NCBI RefSeq assembly: GCF_007035645.1
Contig: NZ_AP019632.1
Span: 558,001 to 622,000, forward strand
Length of the DNA stretch: 64,000 bases
DNA from: Enterobacter asburiae
Lineage (GTDB): Bacteria > Pseudomonadota > Gammaproteobacteria > Enterobacterales > Enterobacteriaceae
Direction of reading: 5' to 3'
In this document: positions 33,117 to 43,000 of the stretch, piece by piece
Layout of the letters: the number at the start of each line of letters is the position of its first letter
Position numbering within the stretch: the first letter of the stretch is position 1
Program-made: the position numbers and the translations under genes
The notes under the pieces: generated by a model
Databases searched by the model: none
What the model was told of the DNA's origin: nothing
Seen by the model: the letters and a program-made list of their open reading frames with translations, nothing else

Positions 33117-33338
33117 ATGCGTCCCAACATTACAATCGTGATCCCCGCTCCATACTTTCCACTTGATGAATATTGCCGCTGTATTGGCATGTCGCGAAGT
33201 ACTGCTGAGAATTTGATTTCCTACGGAAAACTCCCTATCAAGCCTAAAGATGCACAGAAAAAAGGGCTGGTTGAATTGAACATGGCCGCCTTAACCGTAA
33301 TGGCGTTAAGCGAATGTGATGTTTCGCTTAACGCGTAA
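33117..33338 (+). CDS. Cox/Apl-type excisionase-repressor
   Basis: The 73-residue protein has the P2 Cox-type winged-helix/MerR-like pattern (PYFPLDEYCRCIGMSRSTAENLISYGKLPIKPKD). Cox and Apl repress the lysogenic promoter and direct excision together with integrase. ATG 33117 follows AGAGGAG at good spacing; the longer frame begins in the operator region. It is divergent from CI, the usual P2/186 switch layout. Confidence 0.85.
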   Translation: MRPNITIVIPAPYFPLDEYCRCIGMSRSTAENLISYGKLPIKPKDAQKKGLVELNMAALTVMALSECDVSLNA

Positions 33339-33368
33339 TTCATCGTACGGATTAGGGAGGAGCTAACA

Positions 33369-33872
33369 ATGTTTGATTATCAGACTTCTAAACATGCTCA
33401 CTTTGATGCAGCTTGCCGAGCGTTTGCGCTGTCGCACAATCTGGAAGATGTAGCCGCTGCCGTTGGGATGCGTCCGCAGATCCTCCGCAATAAGTTGAAT
33501 CCGGTTCAACCGCACCGCCTGACCTGCGATGAGCTTTTGGCTATCACCGATTACACCGAAGATGCGCGTTTATTGGACGGAATGCTGGGGCAGATTAACT
33601 ACCTTCCGTCCGTTCCTGTCAATAATGCCACTGAAGCCAATATGCAGTTTTGCGCTTTGAGTGCCACCGCCAATTTGGGGGCAATCGCTGGGGAAGCTGT
33701 ATCGACTGAGCGTATGACAGCAGCACGCCGCACACAAATTCTCGATCGTGCCCGTGATGCTATCCGTTCCCTTTCCGTCCTGGCTTACACCGTTGAAAGC
33801 CATCTCCACTCTGCGCCGGTTCTCGCTGCTGCCGTCGATATCGTTACTACCAGCGCCAGCGGCATGATGTGA
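33369..33872 (+). CDS. 186-type CII regulator
   Basis: The 167 residues resemble 186 CII (169 residues), which activates the establishment promoter for CI: MFDYQTSKHAHFDAACRAFALSHNLEDVAAAVGM at the start with the HTH region RPQILRNKLNPVQPHRL. It follows cox by 30 bases behind GGGAGGAG. In complete 186-like phages further early genes and gene A follow; here the early region stops after one more small gene. Confidence 0.9.
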   Translation: MFDYQTSKHAHFDAACRAFALSHNLEDVAAAVGMRPQILRNKLNPVQPHRLTCDELLAITDYTEDARLLDGMLGQINYLPSVPVNNATEANMQFCALSATANLGAIAGEAVSTERMTAARRTQILDRARDAIRSLSVLAYTVESHLHSAPVLAAAVDIVTTSASGMM

Positions 33873-33881
33873 GGGATATCC

Positions 33882-34070
33882 ATGAAAGTTTTTGTTATCA
33901 GCGTGCAGGAAAAACGTGAGGCCAGGGCAAGCGGCAAAAACAAAGCCGTGAAACAAACGCCAGGAAGTGGCAGCGGCAAGAACGGAGGCCAGGTAGCTGG
34001 TGAGGATGAAGAAAAACTGACGTGGTTTGAGCGCAGGGTGCTCAAACCCGTAAATGATGCACTGGGATAA
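33882..34070 (+). CDS. Small hypothetical protein
   Basis: This 62-residue, highly charged protein has a Gly/Ser/Lys-rich middle (about 25-42) and a C-terminal LTWFERRVLKPVNDALG. No family is recognised. It starts behind GAGGGATATCC and ends 2 bases before the broken baseplate gene, so the two probably formed one transcription unit. Confidence 0.5.
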   Translation: MKVFVISVQEKREARASGKNKAVKQTPGSGSGKNGGQVAGEDEEKLTWFERRVLKPVNDALG

Positions 34071-34072
34071 AA

Positions 34073-35747
34073 ATGAAGCCGATTAAACGCCTGTACCTTT
34101 CAACGGATGAAATTCACCTGGCTGATGCCAGCCTGGTGCTGGAGCTGAACAGCTGCGGCCGGGGGGTTATTACTGCCGGGACAACGCAGGACTATACGGG
34201 CAAACTGGTGCGTCTCGATGTGGGTTATACCGATCTGGTTTTGCGCTGGTTTACCGGGTATGTGGAGCGATCGCAACCTGCTGAAAATGGTTTCCAGCGG
34301 TTGTTTGTTCGTGAGCTGGTCGGCGTGTTTGAACGTCTGTGGCCATGCTCATTCCAGCATCCTACGCTGCGCGATGTAGCCAGCTGGTTGACGGAGCATA
34401 GCGGGCTGACATTCAGTGTCCCGGATGCAGAGTATTCAGACCGTCCGATCCCACATTTCACCCATAGCGGTACGGGTTATCAGTTGCTGGATAATCTGGG
34501 TAAAGCTTTTGGCGTTACGGATTACGTCTGGTACCAACTGCCGGACGGCGGGGTATATGTAGGCGGCGCGGGAAAAGCCCTCTTTGCTGATCGCCTGGTT
34601 GAGATCCCCCATGAATTTAACCAAGGGGCTGCCGGGGGGAACTCCATGACGCCTCCCCTGGTGCAAAGTCTGCGCCCCTGCGTGGATCTGAACGGGGAGA
34701 GGGTGACAAAAGTCCACCTGCAAAATGACACGATGGCTGTGACATGGACGCCCCGCAACCGTGCTACGGTCAGGCTCTTCAGAAAACGCCCGTGCAGCGC
34801 CAGATTGAAAGCCATTATCCGGAGCTGGCTTCCGGGATGCACTTACCAAAATTCGCCCGCGTCATGAATCCCGTTGAAGCGGTGAAAAGCGGCAATTTCT
34901 CCGATCCGTTCCGTCCTCGTTATGCGGTTGATGTGCAGCTGTTAGACGCGGACGGCAATCCGGATAAAGACACGCCTGTTTACTCAGCTGTGCCTCTGCC
35001 GGTTCCTATGGCGGGTAACGTTTCCGGGATGTTCCAGTTTCCCCCTGAAGGGACGCTGATTGAAATTGCTTTTACTGGCGGAAGGCCGGATAAGCCCTTT
35101 GTGCGGCAGACCGTGCCGGAGGGAACCAGCTTACCGGATATCCAGCCTGGCGAGCAGCTGCAACAGCAGCGTGCGGAAGTGTCGCAGCGCGTTACCCAGG
35201 CGGGAGACTGGGTGAGGCAGACAGACCAGACGATCAGTGAAACATCTATGGCGCGGATGGTTAAGGCCGATACGGAGCAGCGGGAGCTGGTCAGCCGGGA
35301 AACTACCATTAAGGCCACGGACAAAGTCACGGTGCTGGGCACGTCCACGCTGATGGCCGGAGCCATTCAGCAGGTATGTACAGGCGATTACAGCCAGGCA
35401 GTCAATAACCGCGTTGCGAGTATCGGCGGCAATGATGAAACGGACATAGCCGGGAGCCAGTCAGTCACAACGGGAAAAGACCTGATCGAGAAAATTGGGC
35501 AGATACGTAAAAGCGTTGCGGCTGTTCAACAGCAGATTATCGCCCCGGTGGTGTGGATTGGCTCTGGCACCATCAACGTGGCACGGCTGATGCTGGACAC
35601 GCTGGATGTGTTAAAGAGCTGGCAGAGCAAACGGCAAGCCACACTCACAGCAATACGGGAGCACCAACCAACGCGGGAGCCATCCGGAACACCGGAACAA
35701 AAGCGGACGCGCTGAACGGCAAATACTCCCCGGTGATTGGCAAGTAA
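34073..35747 (+). pseudogene. Baseplate/tail hub-like gene broken by two frameshifts
   Basis: The gene reads as a gp5/VgrG-like baseplate protein in three successive frames. Frame one (34073 to about 34766) ends its sensible sequence at WTPRNRAT. Frame two (to about 35610) carries the OB-fold-like part with SAVPLPVPMAGNVSGMFQFP and GGRPDKPFVRQTVPEG. Frame three gives an orthodox C-terminus, VKELAEQTASHTHSNTGAP, ending NGKYSPVIGK at 35747. Restoring one G near 34767 and one G near 35607 joins all three. It is therefore a recent pseudogene or a product of sequencing errors. It is unlike P2 gpD or gpV, so it comes from another phage type. Confidence 0.75.
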
Positions 35748-35762
35748 ACCTGTCCGGAACAT

Positions 35763-35785
35763 AACCCGCGAAAGCGGGTTTTTTT
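35763..35785 (+). terminator. Terminator after the baseplate pseudogene
   Basis: The hairpin AACCCGC-GAAA-GCGGGTT is followed by a T-run, a strong rho-independent terminator 15 bases after the third-frame stop. Confidence 0.92.
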
Positions 35786-36305
35786 ATGCCCCTCATCCCC
35801 TGGCGGGGTGTCTCTTCTTTATCCTCACAAACAGACTTTACCACGCGCAACCAGTAGCGCTCTGGCGTGCTCCAGCCTTTCAGTCAGTCAGCGCCACCCT
35901 TAAAGTAGATCGTATCCTCATCAGGGCGCTGGGTCGTCACAGCATGGCAAAAAAATCTTTCGCAGACAAAAATCGCACTACACCGCACCCGCCTGCGGTT
36001 TTTGGATCATAAAATTTTTTCAGTTTTATTTTTCTTCAAATTAGACCGCCAGACCGCGCCAGTGTTGGCGGCTTTGCGGAAAACCAGAACTGAAAAGATT
36101 GAAAAGAATTTTAGTTTTTTTCAGTTACAAGGATCATGAAAGGATCTGATTAAAAATCTAACTATTAGATAAAAAAGAAAATTTTTGATTTTTCGTAACT
36201 GTCATACGCTCAGACTTGACCATGTCTCGCAGCCTGATTCATTTAGCAAAACCAGCACTGGTGCGGTATGGGGAGGCTTTTTTGATGTAGTAGGTAACTG
36301 AAAAA
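35786..36305. other. Gene-free AT-rich stretch of the second element
   Basis: No coding gene is supported here. The stretch holds A/T-runs, a GC-rich dyad near 36050-36075 (CGCCAG...GTTGGCGG), and a short palindrome ATCTAACTATTAGAT (about 36158-36172). It may hold remnants of deleted phage DNA or a cis-acting site; nothing firm can be said. Confidence 0.5.
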
Positions 36306-36677
36306 TTATTCACCGTTTTGTTTCTTGTGAGCTTCGAATGACCTGATAAGAGCTTCTAATAAGATATAAGCAATCCAGTAAAACGTTAGTGCTAAACCTA
36401 TGTATAACACCACCGTGAAAAACGATTGCCACTGCTCGATAACCATCACTTTTGCGGCGGGGTAATCATTCAGTTTCTCGCTCAACTTGTCGCTATAAAT
36501 ATTTATGAACAATTGGATGAAATACACGAGTAATGAAGCGTTCAGCAGCACTTTAAACGCTTTGCCTGAAATAATATCTAAATAATAACGAGTGTTTTTC
36601 AATGCAAAAGTGTAGATAACCCCTACAGAGGCGAAGAAGCCAGTTACGACCTCCCAGGTAAGGGAAAAATCTGCCAT
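36306..36677 (-). CDS. Small three-helix membrane protein
   Basis: The 123-residue protein has three hydrophobic segments (about 8-26 VVTGFFASVGVIYTFAL, 40-61 LLNASLLVYFIQLFI, 86-112 FFTVVLYIGLALTFYWIAYILL) and a polar C-terminus (EAHKKQNGE). No family is recognised. ATG 36677 follows GGAAGAGA; the longer open frame reads back through the ileX tRNA gene and is rejected. Lying just inside the tRNA attachment site, it is probably cargo of the integrated element and could be a membrane-acting exclusion or abortive-infection protein, but this is only inference from place and shape. Confidence 0.7.
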   Translation of the reverse strand: MADFSLTWEVVTGFFASVGVIYTFALKNTRYYLDIISGKAFKVLLNASLLVYFIQLFINIYSDKLSEKLNDYPAAKVMVIEQWQSFFTVVLYIGLALTFYWIAYILLEALIRSFEAHKKQNGE

Positions 36678-36770
36678 GAGTCTCTTCCTTTCAAGCGCTG
36701 TAGTTATCAGAAATAAGGTTAAGCAAAAATCATTGCGATATTTTTGCGACACTGTGATCAAGATAGTAAA

Positions 36771-36794
36771 AAACCACCTTAGGGTTGGTGGTTT
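36771..36794 (-). terminator. Terminator of ileX
   Basis: On the minus strand AAACCACC and GGTGGTTT pair around an 8-base loop and are followed by a T-run. It lies 27 bases after the tRNA 3' end. Confidence 0.8.
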
Positions 36795-36814
36795 AACTAT
36801 ATGAGTTTTAAGGG

Positions 36815-36865
36815 AAAATTTGGTGGCCCCTGCTGGACTTGAACCAGCGACCAAGCGATTATGAG
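36815..36865 (-). repeat. Attachment-site copy within ileX (right)
   Basis: This is the right-hand copy of the 51-base repeat (left copy at 28808-28858). It covers the ileX anticodon loop to the 3' end plus six bases, so integration restored a full tRNA. Confidence 0.92.
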
Positions 36866-36896
36866 TCGCCTGCTCTAACCACTGAGCTAAGGGGCC
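36821..36896 (-). tRNA. ileX: tRNA-Ile2 (CAU anticodon)
   Basis: The 76-base minus-strand gene begins GGCCCCTTAGCTC, has anticodon CAT (in GACTCATAATC), T-loop GGTTCAAGTCC and encoded CCA. The acceptor stem GGCCCC/GGGGCC pairs perfectly. The C34 of this tRNA is converted to lysidine so that it reads AUA. Its place beside mug and rpoD matches E. coli ileX. It serves as the integration target of the second element. Confidence 0.97.
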
Positions 36897-37021
36897 GTGG
36901 CGGTGAATTATAAAGTAACTCCCCGCAGCAATCCAGCCATTCACACCTGCCTGCTGTTTTTATAAACAACGCATAATCAATCCTTTATACTTCCCTGACG
37001 ATGTATCGATCGGGAGTAAAG

Positions 37022-37528
37022 ATGATCAACGATATTCTGGCCCCTGGCCTGCGGGTGGTGTTCTGCGGAATCAACCCGGGTAAGTCCTCGGCGCACACCG
37101 GTTTTCACTTTGCCCATCCGGGTAATCGCTTCTGGAAGGTGATCTACCAGGCCGGGTTTACCGACAGGCTACTCAAGCCCGAAGAGGAGCAGCATCTGCT
37201 GGATACGCGCTGCGGGATCACCATGCTGGTCGAGCGGCCTACGGTGCAGGCAAGCGAGGTCAACCTGCATGAGCTGCGCAGCGGCGGGCGGGAGCTGATC
37301 AAGAAGATAGAGGATTATCAGCCGGCCGCGCTGGCGATCCTCGGCAAGCAGGCCTACGAGCAAGCGTTTAGCCAGCGTGGAACGCAGTGGGGCAAGCAGA
37401 GCATCACGATTGGCGTTACGCAGGTGTGGGTGCTGCCGAACCCGAGCGGGCTCAACAGGGCGACGCTGGATAAGCTGGTGGAGGCGTACCGCGAGCTGGA
37501 TGAGGCGCTGATGGTGCGGGGGCTGTAA
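37022..37528 (+). CDS. mug: G/U mismatch-specific DNA glycosylase
   Basis: Mug removes uracil and 3,N4-ethenocytosine from mismatches with G. The 168 residues equal E. coli Mug, with the catalytic [24 protein letters not shown] (Asn in GINPG) and the [16 protein letters not shown] intercalation region. ATG 37022 is used as in E. coli rather than the upstream 37001 codon. It lies between ileX and rpoD and converges with rpoD. Confidence 0.97.
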   Translation: MINDILAPGLRVVFCGINPGKSSAHTGFHFAHPGNRFWKVIYQAGFTDRLLKPEEEQHLLDTRCGITMLVERPTVQASEVNLHELRSGGRELIKKIEDYQPAALAILGKQAYEQAFSQRGTQWGKQSITIGVTQVWVLPNPSGLNRATLDKLVEAYRELDEALMVRGL

Positions 37529-37537
37529 TCCTCTGAG

Positions 37538-37577
37538 GCCTGATGCCCTCACCCTAGCCCTCTCCCACAGGGAGAGG
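37538..37577. repeat. REP-like palindrome, copy 1
   Basis: GGCCTGATGCCCTCACCC and the inner dyad CCCTCTCCCACAGGGAGAGG. Two further copies occur at 42957-42990 (same orientation) and 61674-61714 (opposite). Confidence 0.7.
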
Positions 37578-37588
37578 AATGAACAAAA

Positions 37589-37613
37589 AAAAGCTCCCGA
37601 TTGGGAGCTTTTT
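37589..37613. terminator. Bidirectional terminator between mug and rpoD
   Basis: AAAGCTCCC-GATT-GGGAGCTTT flanked by A- and T-runs, serving both convergent genes. Confidence 0.9.
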
Positions 37614-37628
37614 CACTGTCAGGACCGA

Positions 37629-39476
37629 TTAGTCGTCCAGGAAGCTACGCAGTACTTCAGAGCGGCTTGGATGACGCAGCTTACGCAGCGCCTTCGCTTC
37701 GATCTGACGGATACGTTCGCGGGTAACGTCGAACTGTTTACCCACTTCTTCCAGCGTGTGGTCGGTGTTCATATCAATACCGAAACGCATACGCAGGACT
37801 TTTGCTTCACGGGCGGTCAGGCCAGCCAGAACGTCGTGCGTCGCAGCGCGCAGGCTCTCGGTGGTCGCAGAGTCCAGCGGCAGCTCGAGGGTGGTATCCT
37901 CAATGAAATCACCCAGATGCGAATCTTCATCATCACCGATTGGTGTTTCCATGGAGATTGGCTCTTTGGCGATCTTCAGCACTTTACGGATCTTGTCTTC
38001 CGGCATCAGCATGCGCTCGGCCAGCTCTTCCGGCGTCGGTTCGCGGCCCATCTCCTGCAGCATCTGGCGGGAGATACGGTTGAGCTTGTTGATGGTCTCA
38101 ATCATATGCACCGGGATACGGATGGTGCGCGCCTGATCCGCGATAGAGCGGGTGATAGCCTGACGGATCCACCAGGTTGCGTAGGTGGAGAACTTGTAAC
38201 CACGACGGTATTCAAACTTATCTACCGCTTTCATCAGACCGATGTTGCCTTCCTGAATCAGATCCAGGAACTGCAGACCACGGTTGGTGTATTTCTTGGC
38301 GATAGAGATAACCAGACGCAAGTTCGCTTCAACCATCTCTTTCTTCGCACGGCGGGCTTTCGCTTCACCGATGGACATACGACGGTTGATGTCTTTAACC
38401 TGCTCGATGGTCAGGCCGGTCTCTTCTTCAATCTGATGCAGTTTCTGCAGGCCGCGATGTACGTCGTCCTTCACGTCGTGCAGTTTTTCGGACCACGGCT
38501 TGTTCATCGCGATAGCCGCGTTGAACCAGGTTTCGCTGGTTTCGTTGCCGGTGAAGAGGGTAATGAAGTTCTTCTTCGGCATTTTGCACTGCTCAACGCA
38601 CAGCTTCATGATGATGCGTTCCTGGGTACGTACGCGATCCATCATCACGCGCATGCTGTTCACCAGGTAGTCGAACTGTTTTGGCACCAGGCGGAACTGT
38701 TTGAAGACTTCAGACAGCTTCAGGATCTCTTCCTGAGCGGCGGCATGGCTGCGGCCTTTCGCTTTGATGGTGTCACGCGTCACTTCGTACTGGGTACGCA
38801 GCTCGGCAAACTTCTCACGCGCCAGCTCCGGGTCGATGCTGTTGTCATCGTCCGCGGTGTCGTCGTCGCTCTCTTCCTCATCTTCGTCTTCGTCATCATC
38901 CATCTCTTCCTGAGACAGTTCAGAACCGACGTGAGTGGCGGTAGGCGCCATATCTTCTTCAGCGTTCGGGTCGACAAAACCGGTGATCAGGTCAGACAGG
39001 CGCGCTTCTTCCGCTTCAACGCGATCGTACTGCTCCAGCAGATAGGTGATCGCTTCCGGGTACTCGGCAACAGAGCACTGAACCTGGTTGATCCCGTCTT
39101 CGATGCGTTTTGCGATGTCAATTTCGCCTTCGCGGGTCAACAGTTCAACGGTACCCATTTCGCGCATGTACATGCGGACCGGGTCAGTGGTACGCCCGAT
39201 TTCAGATTCCACGCTGGACAGTACCTGTGCAGCAGCTTCTTCCGCATCTTCGTCAGTGTTGTTGGAGGTTTCAGCCAGCAACAGATCATCGGCATCCGGT
39301 GCTTCTTCCATCACCTGAATGCCCATGTCATTGATCATTTGGATGATATCTTCGATTTGATCTGAATCGACGATATCTTCCGGCAGATGGTCATTGACCT
39401 CGGCATAGGTCAGATAGCCTTGCTCCTTACCACGTTGGACAAGAAGTTTCAGCTGTGACTGCGGGTTTTGCTCCAT
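37629..39476 (-). CDS. rpoD: RNA polymerase sigma-70 (RpoD)
   Basis: The housekeeping sigma factor has 615 residues (E. coli 613). It shows region 1.1, the acidic non-conserved region ([19 protein letters not shown]), region 2 ([26 protein letters not shown] and [21 protein letters not shown]), region 3, and the region 4 HTH ([20 protein letters not shown]). ATG 39476 ([10 protein letters not shown]) matches E. coli; the extra 18 codons upstream in the open frame are rejected. It is the last gene of the rpsU-dnaG-rpoD macromolecular synthesis operon. Confidence 0.98.
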   Translation of the reverse strand: MEQNPQSQLKLLVQRGKEQGYLTYAEVNDHLPEDIVDSDQIEDIIQMINDMGIQVMEEAPDADDLLLAETSNNTDEDAEEAAAQVLSSVESEIGRTTDPVRMYMREMGTVELLTREGEIDIAKRIEDGINQVQCSVAEYPEAITYLLEQYDRVEAEEARLSDLITGFVDPNAEEDMAPTATHVGSELSQEEMDDDEDEDEEESDDDTADDDNSIDPELAREKFAELRTQYEVTRDTIKAKGRSHAAAQEEILKLSEVFKQFRLVPKQFDYLVNSMRVMMDRVRTQERIIMKLCVEQCKMPKKNFITLFTGNETSETWFNAAIAMNKPWSEKLHDVKDDVHRGLQKLHQIEEETGLTIEQVKDINRRMSIGEAKARRAKKEMVEANLRLVISIAKKYTNRGLQFLDLIQEGNIGLMKAVDKFEYRRGYKFSTYATWWIRQAITRSIADQARTIRIPVHMIETINKLNRISRQMLQEMGREPTPEELAERMLMPEDKIRKVLKIAKEPISMETPIGDDEDSHLGDFIEDTTLELPLDSATTESLRAATHDVLAGLTAREAKVLRMRFGIDMNTDHTLEEVGKQFDVTRERIRQIEAKALRKLRHPSRSEVLRSFLDD

Positions 39477-39629
39477 AAGACGGTATCCACACTTAATTCG
39501 TTTGATTGGTGTCGGCGATGGGGCTGCCAACCTTTAAAGCGAGGGCGTACTTATATTTTTGCCGCTGCCTCTCAGTGCGGCTGCCGGGGGCTTCCCGATC
39601 GATATTCGGCACTTAAGCCGTTAAATTTT

Positions 39630-41375
39630 TTATTTCTTCGCCAGTTCCTGGTTAATCATCCAGAGCTCCCGGCGTTCTTCGCTGCTTAAACCGTGTGTGC
39701 GCTCGCGAGCAATCAACTCTTCCTGGCGCAGCTCAAGCATCGAATCAAACATATGGTTGAGTGAGTCGGTGAACGTTTTTTCTGCAATGTCCTTATCTGC
39801 TATATCGTCCCACATCGACAATTTTTCAAGGGTAGCGGCCTCTTTTGTGCCGCGATAATGCTCTAAAAGTTGTCCGGTGGTCAGACCTGGCTGAGACAAA
39901 CACGTATTGACCAGTTCTGAAAATAAGCCAAGTCCGGGCAATTTTTCGTGGTTTAAACCCGCCAGCGACGGCACCTGCGGCGCAAGCTCGGGGTTTTGGA
40001 CCAGCAACCCTATCAGTATACGCATGGTTGTGCGTTTTAGCTGAGGCGCGGGGCGAACCGCACCGTTTTCAGCCTGTTTTGGCATTAAACGTTCAAGCTG
40101 GCTGTCATCCAGAATGCCGAGCTTGTTGCCTAACTCCTGACGCAGATAGATGCGAAGCGTTTCGCCGGGCACCTGGCTGATTAACGGCAGCGCCAGCGTA
40201 CTGAGCTGCGCGCGCCCGTCAGGGGTACTCAAATCGACCTGCGGCATCAGGCTGTTAAACAAAAACGTGGAGAGCGGCTGAGCCTGCTCCATCCGCGCTT
40301 CAAACGCCGCTTTGCCCTCTTTACGCACCAGCGTATCCGGGTCTTCACCGTCGGGCAGAAACATAAAGCGTAGCTGACGCCCGTCGGTCATATAGGGTAG
40401 CGCGGTTTCCAGCGCGCGCCAGGCGGCGTCGCGTCCTGCGCGGTCACCGTCGTAACAGCAGATGACGTTATTGGTCACCCTGAACAGCAGTTGAATATGA
40501 TCGGCGGTGGTGGACGTCCCTAACGACGCAACCGCGTAGTTGATGTCGTACTGCGCCAGGGCCACGACGTCCATATAGCCTTCGACGACCAGAAGACGCG
40601 GAGGTTCCGCATTATTCTGCTGCGCCTCATAAAGGCCGTACAGCTGGCGGCCCTTATGGAAAATATCGGTTTCCGGGGAGTTGAGGTATTTCGGCAGGGC
40701 ATCACCCAGCACGCGACCACCAAAACCAATTACCCGGCCACGCTTGTCGCGGATCGGGAACATCACCCGTTCGCGGAAGCGGTCGTAGCTTCGTCCCTGG
40801 TCGTTGGTGACCAGCATGCCTGCATCGATGAGAGACTTACGATCTTCGCTATTGCCGCCAAAACGCTTTAACACGTTGTCCCAGCCGGGCGGGGCGTAAC
40901 CAATAGCGAAACGCGCAATGACATCGTCGCTCAGTCCGCGCTTGTTCAGATACTGACGCGCAGGCTCAGCCGCAGAGTGCTTAAGAGACTGTTGGTAAAA
41001 CGAATTCAGGCCATCCATCAGTTGATACAGCGTTTGCCGTTGATGGCGCTCGATCTGACTTGGCCCACTGCCTGCTTCATACGGCACTTCAAGGTTATGC
41101 ATCGCCGCCAGCTCTTCGACGGTTTCAACGAACTCGAGCTTGTCGTAGTTCATCAAAAAATCGACGGCATTACCGTGTGCGCCACAGCCGAAGCAATGGT
41201 AGAACTGCTTTTCACCGTTTACGGTGAAGGAGGGGGTTTTTTCGTTATGGAACGGACAGCACGCATGGTAGTTCTTGCCCTGCTTTTTTAGCTTTACCCG
41301 CGCGTCGATGAGATCGACGATGTCGGTTCTGGCAAGCAGGTCATTGATGAAAACGCGTGGGATTCTTCCGGCCAT
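39630..41375 (-). CDS. dnaG: DNA primase
   Basis: DnaG makes RNA primers at the replication fork. The 581 residues equal the E. coli length: an N-terminal zinc-binding domain (CPFHNEKTPSFTV with the partner CFGCG), the catalytic TOPRIM core (VVEGYMDV and CYDGDRAG), and a C-terminal DnaB-interaction helicase-binding domain ending WMINQELAKK. It lies 115 bases downstream of rpsU across an attenuator hairpin and about 150 bases before rpoD. Confidence 0.98.
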   Translation of the reverse strand: MAGRIPRVFINDLLARTDIVDLIDARVKLKKQGKNYHACCPFHNEKTPSFTVNGEKQFYHCFGCGAHGNAVDFLMNYDKLEFVETVEELAAMHNLEVPYEAGSGPSQIERHQRQTLYQLMDGLNSFYQQSLKHSAAEPARQYLNKRGLSDDVIARFAIGYAPPGWDNVLKRFGGNSEDRKSLIDAGMLVTNDQGRSYDRFRERVMFPIRDKRGRVIGFGGRVLGDALPKYLNSPETDIFHKGRQLYGLYEAQQNNAEPPRLLVVEGYMDVVALAQYDINYAVASLGTSTTADHIQLLFRVTNNVICCYDGDRAGRDAAWRALETALPYMTDGRQLRFMFLPDGEDPDTLVRKEGKAAFEARMEQAQPLSTFLFNSLMPQVDLSTPDGRAQLSTLALPLISQVPGETLRIYLRQELGNKLGILDDSQLERLMPKQAENGAVRPAPQLKRTTMRILIGLLVQNPELAPQVPSLAGLNHEKLPGLGLFSELVNTCLSQPGLTTGQLLEHYRGTKEAATLEKLSMWDDIADKDIAEKTFTDSLNHMFDSMLELRQEELIARERTHGLSSEERRELWMINQELAKK

Positions 41376-41466
41376 ATGCCCCGTTATTTTTAGTGACTCA
41401 TAAACGAAAACAAGCCGCGCATTCCTTCCGGAAGCACGGCCTTACGACTATTACTCTGTCTGTCAA

Positions 41467-41486
41467 TTGAGGGCTGAGGCCCTCAA
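41467..41486 (-). terminator. rpsU-dnaG intergenic hairpin (attenuator)
   Basis: TTGAGGGC-TGAG-GCCCTCAA is a perfect stem without a following T-run, at the place of the E. coli T1 partial terminator that lowers dnaG transcription relative to rpsU. Confidence 0.75.
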
Positions 41487-41490
41487 CCAA

Positions 41491-41745
<255 letters not shown>

Positions 41746-41942
41746 TCAACGCCAGCTTATTTCAAAATGGTGCGGAATTTTACTGCAAATGCTGCTGCTT
41801 TGTAAAGCACCGATGCGATTTTGAAAGGGACTTTAATAAGGGTGAGGAGTATACACGAGCCTTCTTCCTGGGGCGAACAAAGTTTTACATCAACCCGCCC
41901 AGGCTCTACACTGCGCGGTATTGAAACGAGGTAAAACAAGTC

Positions 41943-42956
41943 ATGCGTGTACTGGGTATTGAAACATCCTGCGATGAAACCGGCATCGCCATTTACGACG
42001 ACGAAAAAGGGCTTCTGGCCAACCAGCTGTATAGTCAGGTGAAATTGCACGCTGACTACGGCGGCGTCGTACCTGAACTGGCCTCTCGTGACCACGTGCG
42101 TAAAACGGTTCCCCTGATTCAGGCGGCGCTGAAAGAGGCCGGGTTGAGTTCAAACGATATCGACGCTGTGGCCTATACCGCAGGCCCGGGCCTGGTCGGC
42201 GCGCTGCTGGTCGGCGCGACGGTTGGCCGTTCGCTGGCGTTTGCGTGGGATGTGCCGGCGATCCCGGTTCACCATATGGAAGGGCATCTTCTGGCGCCGA
42301 TGCTGGAAGAGAATCCGCCTGAGTTCCCGTTTGTGGCGCTGCTGGTCTCCGGCGGTCATACGCAGCTGATTAGCGTAACGGGGATTGGCAAGTACGAGCT
42401 GCTGGGCGAGTCGATCGACGACGCCGCCGGTGAAGCGTTCGATAAAACCGCCAAGCTGCTGGGTCTGGATTATCCGGGCGGCCCGATGCTGTCGAAAATG
42501 GCGTCGCAGGGAACGGAAGGGCGCTTTGTCTTCCCGCGTCCGATGACCGACCGTCCGGGGCTGGATTTCAGCTTCTCCGGGCTGAAAACCTTCGCGGCGA
42601 ATACGATTCGCAATAACGATGACAGCGAGCAGACCCGCGCCGATATCGCCCGCGCGTTCGAAGATGCGGTGGTGGACACGCTGATGATCAAGTGCAAGCG
42701 CGCGCTGGATCAGACCGGCTTTAAGCGTCTGGTGATGGCGGGTGGCGTGAGCGCTAACCGCACGCTGCGCGCGAAGCTCGCCGAGATGATGCAAAAGCGT
42801 CGCGGGGAAGTGTTCTATGCCCGTCCGGAATTCTGCACCGACAACGGCGCGATGATCGCTTACGCCGGAATGGTGCGCCTGAACGCGGGCGCAACGTCCG
42901 ACCTGAGCGTGTCCGTGCGTCCGCGCTGGCCGCTGGCGGAACTGCCGGAGGCGTAA
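41943..42956 (+). CDS. tsaD: tRNA N6-threonylcarbamoyladenosine synthase TsaD
   Basis: TsaD, with TsaB and TsaE, transfers the threonylcarbamoyl group to A37 of ANN-decoding tRNAs. The 337 residues match E. coli (YgjD) with the metal-binding HMEGH, the ASKHA-fold ATP site (VSGGHTQL) and [12 protein letters not shown]. It is divergent from rpsU and starts at ATG 41943. Confidence 0.98.
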   Translation: MRVLGIETSCDETGIAIYDDEKGLLANQLYSQVKLHADYGGVVPELASRDHVRKTVPLIQAALKEAGLSSNDIDAVAYTAGPGLVGALLVGATVGRSLAFAWDVPAIPVHHMEGHLLAPMLEENPPEFPFVALLVSGGHTQLISVTGIGKYELLGESIDDAAGEAFDKTAKLLGLDYPGGPMLSKMASQGTEGRFVFPRPMTDRPGLDFSFSGLKTFAANTIRNNDDSEQTRADIARAFEDAVVDTLMIKCKRALDQTGFKRLVMAGGVSANRTLRAKLAEMMQKRRGEVFYARPEFCTDNGAMIAYAGMVRLNAGATSDLSVSVRPRWPLAELPEA

Positions 42957-42990
42957 TCCCTCACCCTAACCCTCTCCCACAGGGAGAGGG
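42957..42990. repeat. REP-like palindrome, copy 2
   Basis: CCCTCACCCTAACC followed by the dyad CCCTCTCCCACAGGGAGAGGG, between the convergent tsaD and ureG; it may also act as a terminator. Confidence 0.7.
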
Positions 42991-43000
42991 TATTATGGCC

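Noticed and set aside
36678..36944. Longer reading frame of the small membrane protein through ileX
   Set aside because: The extension is translated tRNA sequence; the ATG at 36677 has a good ribosome site.
37671..39365. 564-codon open frame antisense to rpoD
   Set aside because: It is a shadow of a GC-rich, highly conserved gene on the other strand; the composition is not protein-like and there is no ribosome site.
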